DNA of 64,000 bases. Origin: Dolomitihabitans soli. Lineage in GTDB: Bacteria > Actinomycetota > Actinomycetes > Streptosporangiales > Streptosporangiaceae. Both the position numbers and the translations under genes were made by a program. Location: the NCBI RefSeq assembly GCF_022213955.1, contig NZ_JAKNTW010000041.1:39578-103577 (forward strand). The letters run 5' to 3'. Below, piece after piece: positions 63,789-64,000 of the stretch (positions are counted from its first letter, which is position 1; each line of letters begins with the position of its first letter). Under the pieces are notes generated by a model. The model had not been told where the DNA came from and did not search any database. It saw only the letters and a program-made list of their open reading frames with translations.

Positions 63789-64000
63789 TCAGCCGACGGG
63801 TGCGTTCATGTCGGTCTGGATCTGGGCCGCGGTGAGCGCCCGGTCGTAGACCCGGACCTCATCGATCAACCCGTCGAAATGCTCACCCCACACACTGTTG
63901 CCACCGATCCGCAACACCCCCTCGTCCACCCGGATCGGACCCGACGCCGCCTGCTGAGCCACCTGCACACCATTCACGAACAAACGCACCATCGACCCGT
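63789..64000 (-). CDS. LamG-like jellyroll domain protein, C-terminal fragment
   Basis: The frame is open to the window end, so the gene continues beyond base 64000. The visible part, VRLFVNGVQVAQQAASGPI, LRIGGNSVWGEHFDGLIDEV and RVYDRALTAAQIQTDM, is the end of a LamG/concanavalin-type jellyroll domain found in large secreted actinomycete proteins. These domains usually bind carbohydrate. The first codons of the gene and its total size are not visible. Confidence 0.85.
   Translation of the reverse strand, partial: GSMVRLFVNGVQVAQQAASGPIRVDEGVLRIGGNSVWGEHFDGLIDEVRVYDRALTAAQIQTDMNAPVG

Overview
The window is high-GC actinobacterial DNA. The gene set (LAL and AfsR/SARP regulators, mycothiol-dependent DinB/maleylpyruvate-isomerase-fold enzymes, F420-type luciferase-like oxidoreductase, GAF-ANTAR and STAS proteins, CGNR regulator, HTH-membrane-peptidoglycan-binding protein) suggests a filamentous actinomycete, most like the Streptosporangiaceae (Nonomuraea/Streptosporangium type). 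That placement is inference from gene families, not a database result. No rRNA or tRNA gene was seen.

Layout. 1-231: the end of a cytochrome b (qcrB) gene. 368-5596: ABC-2 drug/antibiotic-type exporter with an upstream LAL regulator. 5877-11960: accessory enzymes (STM4015-family LRR protein, SAM methyltransferase, two alpha/beta hydrolases) and two TetR regulators with palindromic operators, with a serine-recombinase scar between the regulators. 12017-21046: a complete potassium-uptake locus on the minus strand (small membrane peptide, kdpF, kdpA, kdpB, kdpC, kdpD, kdpE), followed by a 39-codon ORF and a response regulator that lacks its phosphorylation residues. kdpD is interrupted by an implausible 74-base G/C tract that is probably an assembly fault. 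21759-25680: an AfsR/SARP giant regulator, a relic type I-E CRISPR mini-array and a truncated ABC ATPase. 25863-40253: accessory and secreted functions (lipoprotein, GlxA-type regulator divergent from an imine-reductase operon, DUF1838, phospholipase A2, isonitrile-hydratase-like protein, ECF sigma factor). 40318-45734: a MacB-like efflux operon divergent from a two-component system, with direct-repeat regulator sites between them.

46199-54428 is the most interesting block. Two divergent operons encode, on one side, a large membrane protein (DUF4407) and a Ser/Thr kinase with a proline-rich linker and C-terminal helical repeats. On the other side they encode a degenerate vWA-domain protein, a TRAFAC-like GTPase and a GTPase-associated (GAP1-like) protein with a C-terminal membrane anchor. 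From recall of comparative-genomic work, GTPase/GAP1 pairs are predicted parts of NTP-dependent conflict (immunity) systems. The combination with a kinase and DUF4407 is worth testing as one unit.

54460-64000: STAS and GAF-ANTAR signalling genes, a standalone LigD-type polymerase domain, epoxide hydrolase, a CGNR regulator divergent from a mycothiol-dependent enzyme with two operator copies over an apparently leaderless promoter, a luciferase-like oxidoreductase, a GH6 cellulase under an exact CebR/CelR box, a propeller-type lipoprotein and the end of a LamG-domain protein.
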